Made by a program: the position numbers and the translations under genes. From positions 1 to 18,425 of the forward strand of contig JBEKJU010000043.1 of assembly GCA_050011095.1 (NCBI GenBank): 18,425 nt of DNA, given 5' to 3'. Under the pieces are notes generated by a model. It was not told the DNA's origin. It was given only the letters and a program-made list of their open reading frames with translations, and did no database searches. Source of the stretch: JBEKJU01 sp050011095 (GTDB lineage: Bacteria; Desulfobacterota; Syntrophorhabdia; Syntrophorhabdales; WCHB1-27). Shown here in pieces: positions 1 to 6,035 of this stretch; positions within the stretch are counted from its first letter, which is position 1; each line of letters begins with the position of its first letter.

Positions 1-6
1 ACTAAA

Positions 7-184
7 GGCTTTTTTCGCCTCCGCCCTTTCCTTTTCATGAGGGGGAGGCTCCGCCGGCTTTGCTGGCGGAGGGGGCGACGCTAGCCCGCCGTGGTATTTT
101 TTCGCCTCCGCCCTTTCCTTTTCATGAGGGGGAGGCTCCGCCGGCTTTGCTGGCGGAGGGGGCGACGCTAGCCCCTATAATTGA
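7..184 (-). repeat. Dimeric hairpin repeat, cluster A (two identical 78-bp units)
   Basis: Positions 10-87 and 97-174 are identical over 78 bp, separated by 9 bp (period 87). Each unit holds a 10-bp stem with a 3-nt loop (49-58/62-71 and 136-145/149-158, one G:T pair on the plus strand). Read on the minus strand, the element begins TCAATTATAGGGGCTAGCG, runs through the hairpin and a CCCCCTCATGAAAAGG segment, and ends in GCGAAAAAAGCC. The same layout recurs at 2178-2373 on the opposite strand. The element may extend past the left window edge. It could be a REP/BIME-like or MITE-like repeat, or a structured RNA at gene ends. The repetition is certain; the function is unknown. Confidence 0.9.
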
Positions 185-345
185 CCCGTTTGGCCGAAGA
201 GACTCGTCAAGGCCTTGGCAACCCTGTCAATGACTTGACGTGATGAATCGGATGCTTCAAAGATGCACGGGTCCCCGTGGCCGCCCTTGCCTCCTTTCGA
301 ATAGACGCGGCAGTTTCTTGCGAATTCTTGATATATTTGTTGCAT
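175..345 (-). CDS. Possible small hypothetical protein (56 aa)
   Basis: This minus-strand ORF starts at an ATG (345-343) preceded by a purine-rich GGGGGAAAGA Shine-Dalgarno-like stretch. It encodes about 56 residues that begin MQQIYQEFARNCRVYS, followed by a Gly/His-containing GGKGGHGDPC segment and an amphipathic C-terminal part. I do not recognise a family. The stop codon (177-175) and the last few codons lie inside the left end of hairpin repeat cluster A, so the repeat may have supplied the stop. It could be a genuine small gene, the remnant of a larger one, or chance. The codon choice looks coding-like, but the ORF is too short to decide. The TTG at 357 in the same frame would add four residues and is less likely. 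Confidence 0.3.
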   Translation of the reverse strand: MQQIYQEFARNCRVYSKGGKGGHGDPCIFEASDSSRQVIDRVAKALTSLFGQTGQL

Positions 346-440
346 TCTTTCCCCCAATGTGGGAAAAGATAAGGTGTCCCTTGCTTATTTCCTGTAACTC
401 TTTGTGAAAGGCAGGTCACAACAGGGGGAGGAGGCGGCCA

Positions 441-755
441 GTGAAACGGTGGAGTCGAGGATGGCGAGGAATCTTGCTGCTCGTTGTTTCTGCATGCCCC
501 CTTCTCGGGTTATTCCCTGCGGCATCATATGGAGACGGAGCCGAGGGAAACGGCCGGCCGCCTGCGGAGCGGCCAATACTCGACGTGCAGAGGGACAAAG
601 ACAAGACCGTGTATACGATAGGCGGCTCCTCCAGGGATATCAGGAAGGATGACACCTCCAGGGATATCAGGAAGGATGACACCGACAGGGCCTGGGACCT
701 GCTCGACAACGTTGCAATCGATCCGAGAGGCGATCCATGGAAAAAGGCCGAATAA
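441..755 (+). CDS. Small secreted protein of unknown function, with a 9-residue tandem repeat
   Basis: The 104-aa product starts at GTG 441 behind a strong AGGAGG-type ribosome binding site (424-434). The N-terminus is a classical export signal: a basic stretch (KRWSRGWR), a hydrophobic core around residues 10-28, and plausible signal peptidase I sites near 29-31. A VSAC motif ending at Cys19 also resembles a lipobox, but the following residues stay hydrophobic, so a lipoprotein is less likely. The mature part is short and charged and carries SRDIRKDDT twice in a row (about residues 64-81), encoded by a perfect 27-bp duplication. Its last 19 bp overlap the start of the response regulator, so the two are probably translated together. 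I do not recognise a family. The operon position suggests a link to signalling by that regulator, which is inference only. Confidence 0.75.
   Translation: MKRWSRGWRGILLLVVSACPLLGLFPAASYGDGAEGNGRPPAERPILDVQRDKDKTVYTIGGSSRDIRKDDTSRDIRKDDTDRAWDLLDNVAIDPRGDPWKKAE
630..683 (+). repeat. Perfect 27-bp tandem duplication within the secreted protein gene
   Basis: Positions 630-656 and 657-683 are identical and in frame, giving two SRDIRKDDT units in the mature part of the small secreted protein. The lack of any silent difference points to a recent duplication or to ongoing slippage. Confidence 0.95.
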
Positions 756-2176
756 TAATCGTTGAGGACGAGCAGAATATACTGACTATGCTCAACGAGC
801 TGCTCACCGCGCAAGGTTATTCGGTAGATCCGTTCCTGGATGGGAAGAGTGCGCTGGTAGCCCTGAAAAATAACGGCTACCATCTGCTCATCACCGACCT
901 GCTCATGCCGAAGATCGACGGACTTCAGTTGATAAATTTCATCCAGAAGGAATATCTGAACACCCTCGGGATCGTCATAACCGGGTATGGGAGCCTTGAA
1001 ACCGCGGTGAGCGCGATGAGATGCGGCGCCTTCGACTACCTTCTCAAGCCATTCAAGTTCGAGGAGGTCCTGTCGAGCGTTGAATCGGCGATGCACTATT
1101 CCCGGCTTCTTACGGGCGACAATATACCAAAAAAGCTCACGGCGAAGGCGAATCTGCTCAGGAGGTTTTCGGAGAACCGCGCGGTTCGGGAAAACACCCT
1201 GCTGAGGAGTTTCCTGAAAGATAAGTATAAGTTCGAAAATATCATAGGCGTGAGCCTCGGCATGCAGAAGGTCTTCGAACTGATAGAGAAGGTGGCGGAT
1301 ACGAGTGCGACCGTCCTGATCACCGGGGAAAGCGGGGTTGGCAAGGAACTCGTGGCAAGGGCGGTCCACTTCAATTCCTCGCGGAGGGATAAGCCTCTGG
1401 TGGTGGTGAATTGTGGCGCCATCCCCGAGACCCTGCTGGAAAGCGAGGTCTTCGGGTACGAAAAGGGCGCCTTTACCGGCGCGACGACCACACGCCTCGG
1501 GAGGTTCGAGGTCGCCGACGGCGGCACGATCTTCATGGACGAGATAGGGGATATGAGCTTCAATCTCCAGGTCAAGCTGCTCCGGGCGATACAGGAGAAG
1601 ACCTTCGAAAGGGTCGGCGGGACAAAGACCATTGAGGTCGATCTGAGGATAATCGCCGCCACTAACCGCAATCTGGAAGAACTGGTCCGGGAGGGAAAGT
1701 TCAGGGAAGATCTGTATTACAGGCTGAATGTCGTTCCCATCAACATACCTCCGTTGAGGGAGAGGCGGCAGGATATCCCCCTGCTCTACGCGCACTTCCT
1801 CGAAAAATCGAACACCATGAACAACGCCAACGTGGAAGGCTTTTCGGAGGAGACAATGGAGACGCTTCTGGAGTACGATTATCCGGGCAATGTTAGGGAG
1901 TTGCAGAACCTCGTGGAGAGGCTCGTCGTGCTTAAGAAGGCCGGTTTCATCAATATAGAAGACCTTCCCGAAAAATTCTACAGTCAGCACAAAAACGAGA
2001 GCGTATCGATGGACCTGCACAGGGGCTATGATACGCTCGTGTCCGAGTTTGAGCAGAACCTGATCTTGAAGGCCCTCGACGAAACAAACGGCGTCAAGAG
2101 CAAGGCTGCCCAGATATTGAGCATGAACAGGACAACCCTCATCGAGAAGATGAAGCGCCTCGGCATAGCCGACTGA
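737..2176 (+). CDS. Sigma-54-dependent NtrC-family response regulator (first of two)
   Basis: This 479-aa cytoplasmic transcription activator has the full three-domain layout. The receiver domain (about 5-120) has acidic pair E10/D11, phosphoacceptor D54, T82 and K104. The AAA+ sigma-54 activation domain (about 170-405) has Walker A GESGVGKE (197-204), the sigma-54-contacting GAFTGA loop (244-249), Walker B D268/E269, and the FREDLYYRLNV and PGNVREL motifs. A Fis-type helix-turn-helix (KAAQILSMNRTTLIEKMKR) closes the C-terminus. All key residues are intact, so it should respond to phosphorylation, unlike FleQ/FlrA-type masters that often have degenerate receivers. The ATG at 737 has GAGAGG six bases upstream and overlaps the secreted-protein gene by 19 bp. 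No kinase lies in its own unit; the kinase 390 bp downstream is a candidate partner. Its targets are unknown. Confidence 0.93.
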   Translation: MEKGRIIIVEDEQNILTMLNELLTAQGYSVDPFLDGKSALVALKNNGYHLLITDLLMPKIDGLQLINFIQKEYLNTLGIVITGYGSLETAVSAMRCGAFDYLLKPFKFEEVLSSVESAMHYSRLLTGDNIPKKLTAKANLLRRFSENRAVRENTLLRSFLKDKYKFENIIGVSLGMQKVFELIEKVADTSATVLITGESGVGKELVARAVHFNSSRRDKPLVVVNCGAIPETLLESEVFGYEKGAFTGATTTRLGRFEVADGGTIFMDEIGDMSFNLQVKLLRAIQEKTFERVGGTKTIEVDLRIIAATNRNLEELVREGKFREDLYYRLNVVPINIPPLRERRQDIPLLYAHFLEKSNTMNNANVEGFSEETMETLLEYDYPGNVRELQNLVERLVVLKKAGFINIEDLPEKFYSQHKNESVSMDLHRGYDTLVSEFEQNLILKALDETNGVKSKAAQILSMNRTTLIEKMKRLGIAD

Positions 2177-2177
2177 A

Positions 2178-2373
2178 TCAATTATTGGGGCTAGCGTCGC
2201 CCCCTCCAACGGCGAAGCCGTTGAAGCCGCCCCCTCATGAAAAGGATGAACCGGAGGCAAAAAATACCCGGTTGGCTAGCGTAGCCCCCTCCACGGGCAA
2301 AGCGCGACCCGCTTCGCGCACTTTCCCGGCCTCCCCCTCGGAAAAAGGAAGGACCGGAAGCGAAGAAAAGCCG
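2178..2373 (+). repeat. Dimeric hairpin repeat, cluster B
   Basis: This cluster starts 1 bp after the regulator stop codon with TCAATTATTGGGGCTAGCG, which matches cluster A (read on the minus strand) at all but one position; the match continues through GTCGCCCCCTCC. Unit 1 has a perfect 7-bp stem CAACGGC-GAA-GCCGTTG (2207-2223). Unit 2 starts with GGCTAGCG at 2274 and has a longer imperfect stem at 2294-2328, including GCGCGA/TCGCGC. Both units keep the flanking CCTCCCCCTC-type and GGAGGC/GAAGC-A-rich segments. An AAAAAATACC linker joins the units, as in cluster A. Stem sequences differ between clusters but remain self-complementary, which suggests selection on structure. Confidence 0.85.
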
Positions 2374-2410
2374 CTCTCCACACCCGCTGCGGGCGACCCG
2401 CTAAAGCGCA

Positions 2411-2424
2411 CTAGCCCGGCGTGG
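2411..2424 (-). repeat. Partial inverted end of the hairpin repeat
   Basis: CTAGCCCGGCGTGG matches 13 of 14 bases of the unit end plus linker at 81-94 in cluster A. It reads opposite to cluster B. It may be a decayed third unit or an inverted boundary. The rest of the 2374-2520 gap shows nothing I can support. Confidence 0.45.
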
Positions 2425-2521
2425 CCGACCCCCCGCCGGTTGGCCCGTCAAAACCGTGACAGGCGTGCATGCCGCCCTTACCCTTCCTTCTTGCGACTTT
2501 CCCGGATTATACAGGGCAAAT

Positions 2522-2534
2522 GGACCGACGGTCC
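2522..2534. promoter_or_regulatory. Inverted repeat next to the kinase promoter, possible operator
   Basis: GGACC-GAC-GGTCC is a perfect inverted repeat ending six bases before the GG of the -24 element of the kinase promoter. NtrC-type enhancers usually lie further upstream, so this could instead be a repressor or auxiliary regulator site, or chance. Confidence 0.3.
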
Positions 2535-2537
2535 GCT

Positions 2538-2554
2538 TTGGTATGTATCTTGCT
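2538..2554 (+). promoter_or_regulatory. Sigma-54-like (-24/-12) promoter for the kinase/regulator/flgB-fliJ operon
   Basis: TTGGTATGTATCTTGCT has the invariant GG (2540-2541), ten bases, then GC (2552-2553), with TTGC at the -12 element. The -24 element lacks the CAC of the consensus. The predicted transcription start is about 2565, two bases before the ATG chosen for the kinase. FleSR/FlrBC operons in other bacteria are sigma-54 dependent, which supports the call. Confidence 0.6.
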
Positions 2555-2566
2555 TTGGATCATCTC

Positions 2567-3658
2567 ATGCAAACATCGGACACACAGTTACTCACGAACG
2601 CCTTCCAGGAATTTGTGAAGGCCTCTGACTCCCTCGCTGGCTACTATCTGGCCCTGGAGGACCGGATAAGCCAGCTAAACAAAGAGATAAATGAAAAGAA
2701 CAAGGAACTGGAGAAGGCGGAGGAAGGCTTCTACAACATCCTCAATTCCCTTCCTGTGGGCGTCGTCGTGCAGCATGGGAGATCGACCCTTTTTACCAAC
2801 AAAGAGGCCGAGAAATTCGGATGGCCGGAGTTTTGCGAAAGGCTCGACGGGGCCGGTGCCCATATGGGGGAAGTCAGGAACGGAAAAGGCTATTTCCGAT
2901 GGAGAAAGAGCAGCCTCACCAATGGCTCCGCAGGCAAGGAGGTCATCGTTTTCGAGGACGTGACGGAAGTGCAGAAGATGAAGGAGCGGTTCGAAAGAGA
3001 CGAGAGGCTCCGGGCAATGGGGGAAATGGCCGCAAGAATCGCCCATGAGATAAAGAACCCGCTCGGCAGCATGCAACTCTTTCTTTCCATGATCCTCCGG
3101 GGAAAGATAGGTCCGAAGGAAAAGGACTATGTCAGTTCCGTGATCTTCGGCGTCAATACCATCGACAGGATCATCAACAACCTTCTCTCCTATACGCGCC
3201 CTAAAACGATCGTCCTTAGACAGACCGGGCTTTCCCGGCTGGTGAAAGAGACGCTTGACTTCATGAGCATCTCGGCGGGAAGTAGGGACATCACGATCGG
3301 TTTTAGCAGTGCCTACGACGCAGAAACATGGGTCGATCCTGACCTTTTGAAGCTCGCCCTCATGAATTTTATCAGCAATGCGATAGAAGCCATAGGAAGT
3401 AAAGGACATATCACTGTAGAAGTTAGAGAAGAGGGCAGGTACGTGTCGGTGATTTTCGCCGACGATGGGATTGGCATGAGCGAGGAGACGAGGAGGAACA
3501 TATTCAATCCTTTCTTTACGACGAAGGATAAGGGTGTGGGCCTCGGCCTTTTCATCGCGCACAATGTCGTGAAGGCCCACGACGGATATATAGAGGTAGA
3601 ATCGGTCGAGGGCAAAGGTTCATCCTTTGCGGTCTCCCTTCCGAAAGAGCGGTCATGA
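2567..3658 (+). CDS. Soluble two-component sensor histidine kinase, FleS/FlrB-like
   Basis: The kinase is 363 aa from ATG 2567 and shows no membrane segment, so it is probably cytoplasmic, like flagellar kinases FleS/FlrB. In order it has a short N-terminal helix, a coiled coil (about 26-55), a small PAS-like domain (about 55-135), and a HisKA dimerisation helix with phosphoacceptor His160 in AHEIKNP. The HATPase domain has N box N271, DDGIGM (299-304) and GVGLGL (323-328). It overlaps the next regulator by 4 bp (ATGA), the usual mark of a cognate pair. The frame is open to 2456, with further ATGs at 2456 and 2543. I chose 2567 because the predicted sigma-54 start is about 2565 and the earlier sequence looks non-coding. 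GTG 2614, behind AGGA, is another option. The checkpoint it senses is unknown. Confidence 0.88.
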   Translation: MQTSDTQLLTNAFQEFVKASDSLAGYYLALEDRISQLNKEINEKNKELEKAEEGFYNILNSLPVGVVVQHGRSTLFTNKEAEKFGWPEFCERLDGAGAHMGEVRNGKGYFRWRKSSLTNGSAGKEVIVFEDVTEVQKMKERFERDERLRAMGEMAARIAHEIKNPLGSMQLFLSMILRGKIGPKEKDYVSSVIFGVNTIDRIINNLLSYTRPKTIVLRQTGLSRLVKETLDFMSISAGSRDITIGFSSAYDAETWVDPDLLKLALMNFISNAIEAIGSKGHITVEVREEGRYVSVIFADDGIGMSEETRRNIFNPFFTTKDKGVGLGLFIAHNVVKAHDGYIEVESVEGKGSSFAVSLPKERS

Positions 3659-4953
3659 AAAACATCCTTGTTGTCGATGACGACTATCAAATGCGAGTAG
3701 CCCTGACCGAGGCCCTGACGCATGCAGGATATGACGTGTGCGGCGCGGAGGACGGCCGGGTCGCCATGGAGTCCCTCAAGAGATCCGCGAGCGACCTCGT
3801 CATTACCGATGTGAAGATGCCCTTTGTGAACGGCATCGATCTCCTCGGGCGCATCAGGAAGGAGTGGTCTTCCCTTCCCGTCATCGTCATCACCGCGTAC
3901 GCAACCGTCGAACACGCGGTGAACGCGATAAAGGAAGGGGCCTTCGACTACATTCAAAAGCCCTTCGACACCGTGACGCTCTATGAAGTGGTCAAGCGGG
4001 CGCTCGGCCTCGACAGTGGGAAGATAGCTTGTTCGTCCAGGGCCATGAAGGACGTGCTCCTGAAGGCGCAGCAGGTGGCGAAATCGGATACGACGGTTCT
4101 GGTGATGGGCGAAAGCGGGGTCGGAAAGGAGCTGATCTCCCGGTACATCCATGAGAGCGGCGAACGCAGGGAAATGCCCTTTGTTGCCGTGAATTGCGCC
4201 GCCCTTCCTGAGAATCTCCTCGAAAGCGAGCTTTTCGGCTATGAGAAGGGGGCATTCACGGGGGCCGTGGCCAGAAAGCCGGGGAAGTTCGAGGTTGCCG
4301 ACAGAGGGACGATACTCCTCGACGAGGTGACGGAGATGGACCTCAGGTTGCAGGCGAAGCTCCTCAGGGTCCTGCAGGAGAGGGAGGTTGAGGTCATCGG
4401 CTCGAAGTACCCGAAAAAGGTCGATGTGAAGGTCATCGCCACCACGAACAGGACCATCGCCAGGCTCGTGGAGGAGGGGAAATTTCGGGAGGACGTCTAC
4501 TACAGGCTCAACGTTTTTCCCATCGTCGTGCCCCCCTTGAGAGAGAGGAGGGAGGACATTCCCGAGCTGGTTGCCCACCTTTTGAAAAAGTATGCCCGTG
4601 GAACGGACACGCGCATAGACAGGGAGGCGATGAGTTACCTTACCGAAAGGGCCTGGAGGGGGAACGTCAGGGAGCTTGAGAACACGATCGCCAGGGCCTG
4701 CATCCTGTCGGACTACACGGTCATTAAACGGGCGCACGTTCAGGACCCCGCCGAGGAGAGGGATGCTGCCGCCGGCCGGATATCAGGGGAAACCGTCGGG
4801 TCGGTGAGAGAGATGGAGATGAAGCTCATCATCGAGGCGTTGAAATCGATGAACGGGAACCGGACAAGGGCCGCGTCGGTCCTGGGGATAACGTCACGGA
4901 CCCTGAGGAACAAAATAAAGGAGTATCGGGACCTGGGTCTTGCGGTCCCCTGA
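3655..4953 (+). CDS. Sigma-54-dependent response regulator, FleR/FlrC-like
   Basis: This 432-aa NtrC-family activator has a receiver (1-115) with acidic residues D8/D9, phosphoacceptor D52 and a conserved KPF lysine. The AAA+ domain (about 130-360) has Walker A GESGVGKE (152-159), GAFTGA (199-204), Walker B LLDE and FREDVYYRLNVFP. A Fis-type HTH (TRAASVLGITSRTLRNKIK) lies at the C-terminus. Its ATG overlaps the kinase stop (ATGA), and flgB follows after 9 bp. Kinase, regulator and then rod genes match the FleSR/FlrBC/FlgSR arrangement, in which the phosphorylated regulator switches on sigma-54-dependent rod, hook and basal-body genes. The sigma-54-like promoters before fliK and fliL are likely targets; that assignment is inference. 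It is shorter than the first regulator and has less linker between receiver and AAA+. Confidence 0.92.
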   Translation: MKNILVVDDDYQMRVALTEALTHAGYDVCGAEDGRVAMESLKRSASDLVITDVKMPFVNGIDLLGRIRKEWSSLPVIVITAYATVEHAVNAIKEGAFDYIQKPFDTVTLYEVVKRALGLDSGKIACSSRAMKDVLLKAQQVAKSDTTVLVMGESGVGKELISRYIHESGERREMPFVAVNCAALPENLLESELFGYEKGAFTGAVARKPGKFEVADRGTILLDEVTEMDLRLQAKLLRVLQEREVEVIGSKYPKKVDVKVIATTNRTIARLVEEGKFREDVYYRLNVFPIVVPPLRERREDIPELVAHLLKKYARGTDTRIDREAMSYLTERAWRGNVRELENTIARACILSDYTVIKRAHVQDPAEERDAAAGRISGETVGSVREMEMKLIIEALKSMNGNRTRAASVLGITSRTLRNKIKEYRDLGLAVP

Positions 4954-4962
4954 GGAGCACTG

Positions 4963-5301
4963 ATGGATATATTCAATCTACTCGAGAAGGCGCTCGACGT
5001 ACGGGCCTATTATCAACGTCTGATCGCGACGAATGTGGCCAATGCCGAAACACCCGGCTACAAGGAGAAGGATATTGACTTCGGGACGGAGCTGGACAAG
5101 GCGGTTCGCAATGCCGGTCCTGTCGAGGTGAAGGAGAAGGGCATGGCCGAAGGCGTCCCCAGCGTCGATGGAAATACCGTTGATATGGAGGACCAGGTCG
5201 TCAAGATGACGGAAAACACCATGATGTTCAATTCCCTCGTCCAGACGATCCACAAGAAATTCTCCATGTTGCAATACGCGATAAACGAAGGGAGGCGATA
5301 A
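4963..5301 (+). CDS. flgB: Flagellar proximal rod protein FlgB
   Basis: The 112-aa product is a proximal rod subunit exported by the flagellar type III system and assembled on the MS ring. The N-terminal rod signature is clear (ATNVANAETPGYKEKDIDF, about 23-41), and the C-terminal helix (QVVKMTENTMMFNSLVQ) forms the D0 coiled coil typical of rod and hook proteins. GGAG lies just upstream of the ATG. It is nine bases after the regulator stop and is followed at once by flgC. No promoter is visible before it, so it is probably transcribed with the kinase and regulator. The length is slightly short compared with the usual ~130 aa. Confidence 0.95.
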   Translation: MDIFNLLEKALDVRAYYQRLIATNVANAETPGYKEKDIDFGTELDKAVRNAGPVEVKEKGMAEGVPSVDGNTVDMEDQVVKMTENTMMFNSLVQTIHKKFSMLQYAINEGRR

Positions 5302-5302
5302 T

Positions 5303-5734
5303 ATGGATATGCTCGATGTGTTGCGCATAACCTCTTCGGGCATGCACGCCCAGAGAACGAGAATGGAGACCATAGCCACGAACATGGCGAACGTCCATTC
5401 GACGAGGACAGAAGAGGGGGGCCCCTTCGTGAAGAAAGAGGTCGTCTTTACCCCTTCTGATGTGTCCCCGGAGAAGCAATTCGGCTCGGTGCTCGAGCAG
5501 AAGCTGGAAGGGGTGAAGGTCTCGGAGGTGGTCGACAGCCAGAAGCCCTTTGAACAGCTGTACGACCCCTTCCATCCCGATGCCGATGCCGACGGCTATG
5601 TGACCCTTTCCAATGTGAACGTGATGGAAGAGATGTCGGACATGATGGCGGCGACGAGGGCGTACGAGGCGAACGTCAACATGGCGGGCAATGTCAAACA
5701 GATGTTCATGAAGTCCCTCGAGATAGGTCAGTAG
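5303..5734 (+). CDS. flgC: Flagellar proximal rod protein FlgC
   Basis: The 143-aa rod subunit stacks with FlgB in the proximal rod. The N-terminus has the flagellar rod motif (ISSGMHAQRTRMETIATNMAN), and the C-terminus has the conserved MAATRAYEANVNM and terminal MKSLEIGQ helix of FlgC. A GGGAGG site lies seven bases before the ATG, which starts one base after the flgB stop. The length is normal for the family and the order flgB-flgC-fliE is the commonest one. Confidence 0.96.
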   Translation: MDMLDVLRITSSGMHAQRTRMETIATNMANVHSTRTEEGGPFVKKEVVFTPSDVSPEKQFGSVLEQKLEGVKVSEVVDSQKPFEQLYDPFHPDADADGYVTLSNVNVMEEMSDMMAATRAYEANVNMAGNVKQMFMKSLEIGQ

Positions 5735-5742
5735 GAGAAGTC

Positions 5743-6030
5743 ATGAAGATAGAAAAGGTCGTATTCGACGACTTCACGCAGAACGAGGGCGCCAAGGTGC
5801 AGAAAAGCGGCGCATCCTTCTCCGATGTCCTCAAGGATTCGATCAGCAAGGTGGCCGAGCTTCAAAAAGAGGCCACCGAGCAGACCGAAAAGCTCGTGAA
5901 GGCGGAGAGCCAGGACGTCCACAACACGATGATTTCCGTGCAAAAGGCCGATCTGACCTTTCAGATGATGATGCAGATAAGGAACAAGATCATCGACGCC
6001 TATCAGGAGATCATGAAAATTCAGGTATGA
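5743..6030 (+). CDS. fliE: Flagellar hook-basal body complex protein FliE
   Basis: This 95-aa protein joins the FliF MS ring to the proximal rod and sits at the export gate. The conserved C-terminal part is present (VQKADLTFQMMMQIRNKII, then DAYQEIMKIQV), as is a central helix rich in Lys/Glu. AGGAG is six bases before the ATG. The size and its position between flgC and fliF are typical. Confidence 0.95.
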   Translation: MKIEKVVFDDFTQNEGAKVQKSGASFSDVLKDSISKVAELQKEATEQTEKLVKAESQDVHNTMISVQKADLTFQMMMQIRNKIIDAYQEIMKIQV

Positions 6031-6035
6031 CCTAG

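Noticed and set aside
7..184. CRISPR array
   Set aside because: There are only two 78-bp units with a 9-bp linker and internal hairpins. Repeat and spacer lengths do not fit a CRISPR array, and no cas genes are present.
346..440. Promoter for the secreted protein/regulator unit
   Set aside because: Several TTG- and AT-rich stretches occur, but none gives a convincing -35/-10 or -24/-12 pair with correct spacing.
416..2260. 614-codon open frame on the minus strand opposite the first regulator
   Set aside because: It is antisense to a gene with complete, recognisable domains. Its translation shows no domain, and long antisense frames are common opposite GC-rich genes.
2456..2566. N-terminal extension of the kinase from ATG 2456
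   Set aside because: The stretch contains a sigma-54-like promoter and an inverted repeat, has no good ribosome binding site, and its translation does not look like part of a kinase.
3313..4737. 474-codon minus-strand frame opposite the kinase end and second regulator
   Set aside because: Same reason: the plus strand encodes an intact kinase and NtrC-type protein, and the antisense product resembles nothing.
4860..4962. Separate sigma-54 promoter for flgB
   Set aside because: GGGACCTGGGTCTTGC near 4929 has an 11-base instead of a 10-base spacing and lies in the regulator coding region. Only 9 bp separate the genes.
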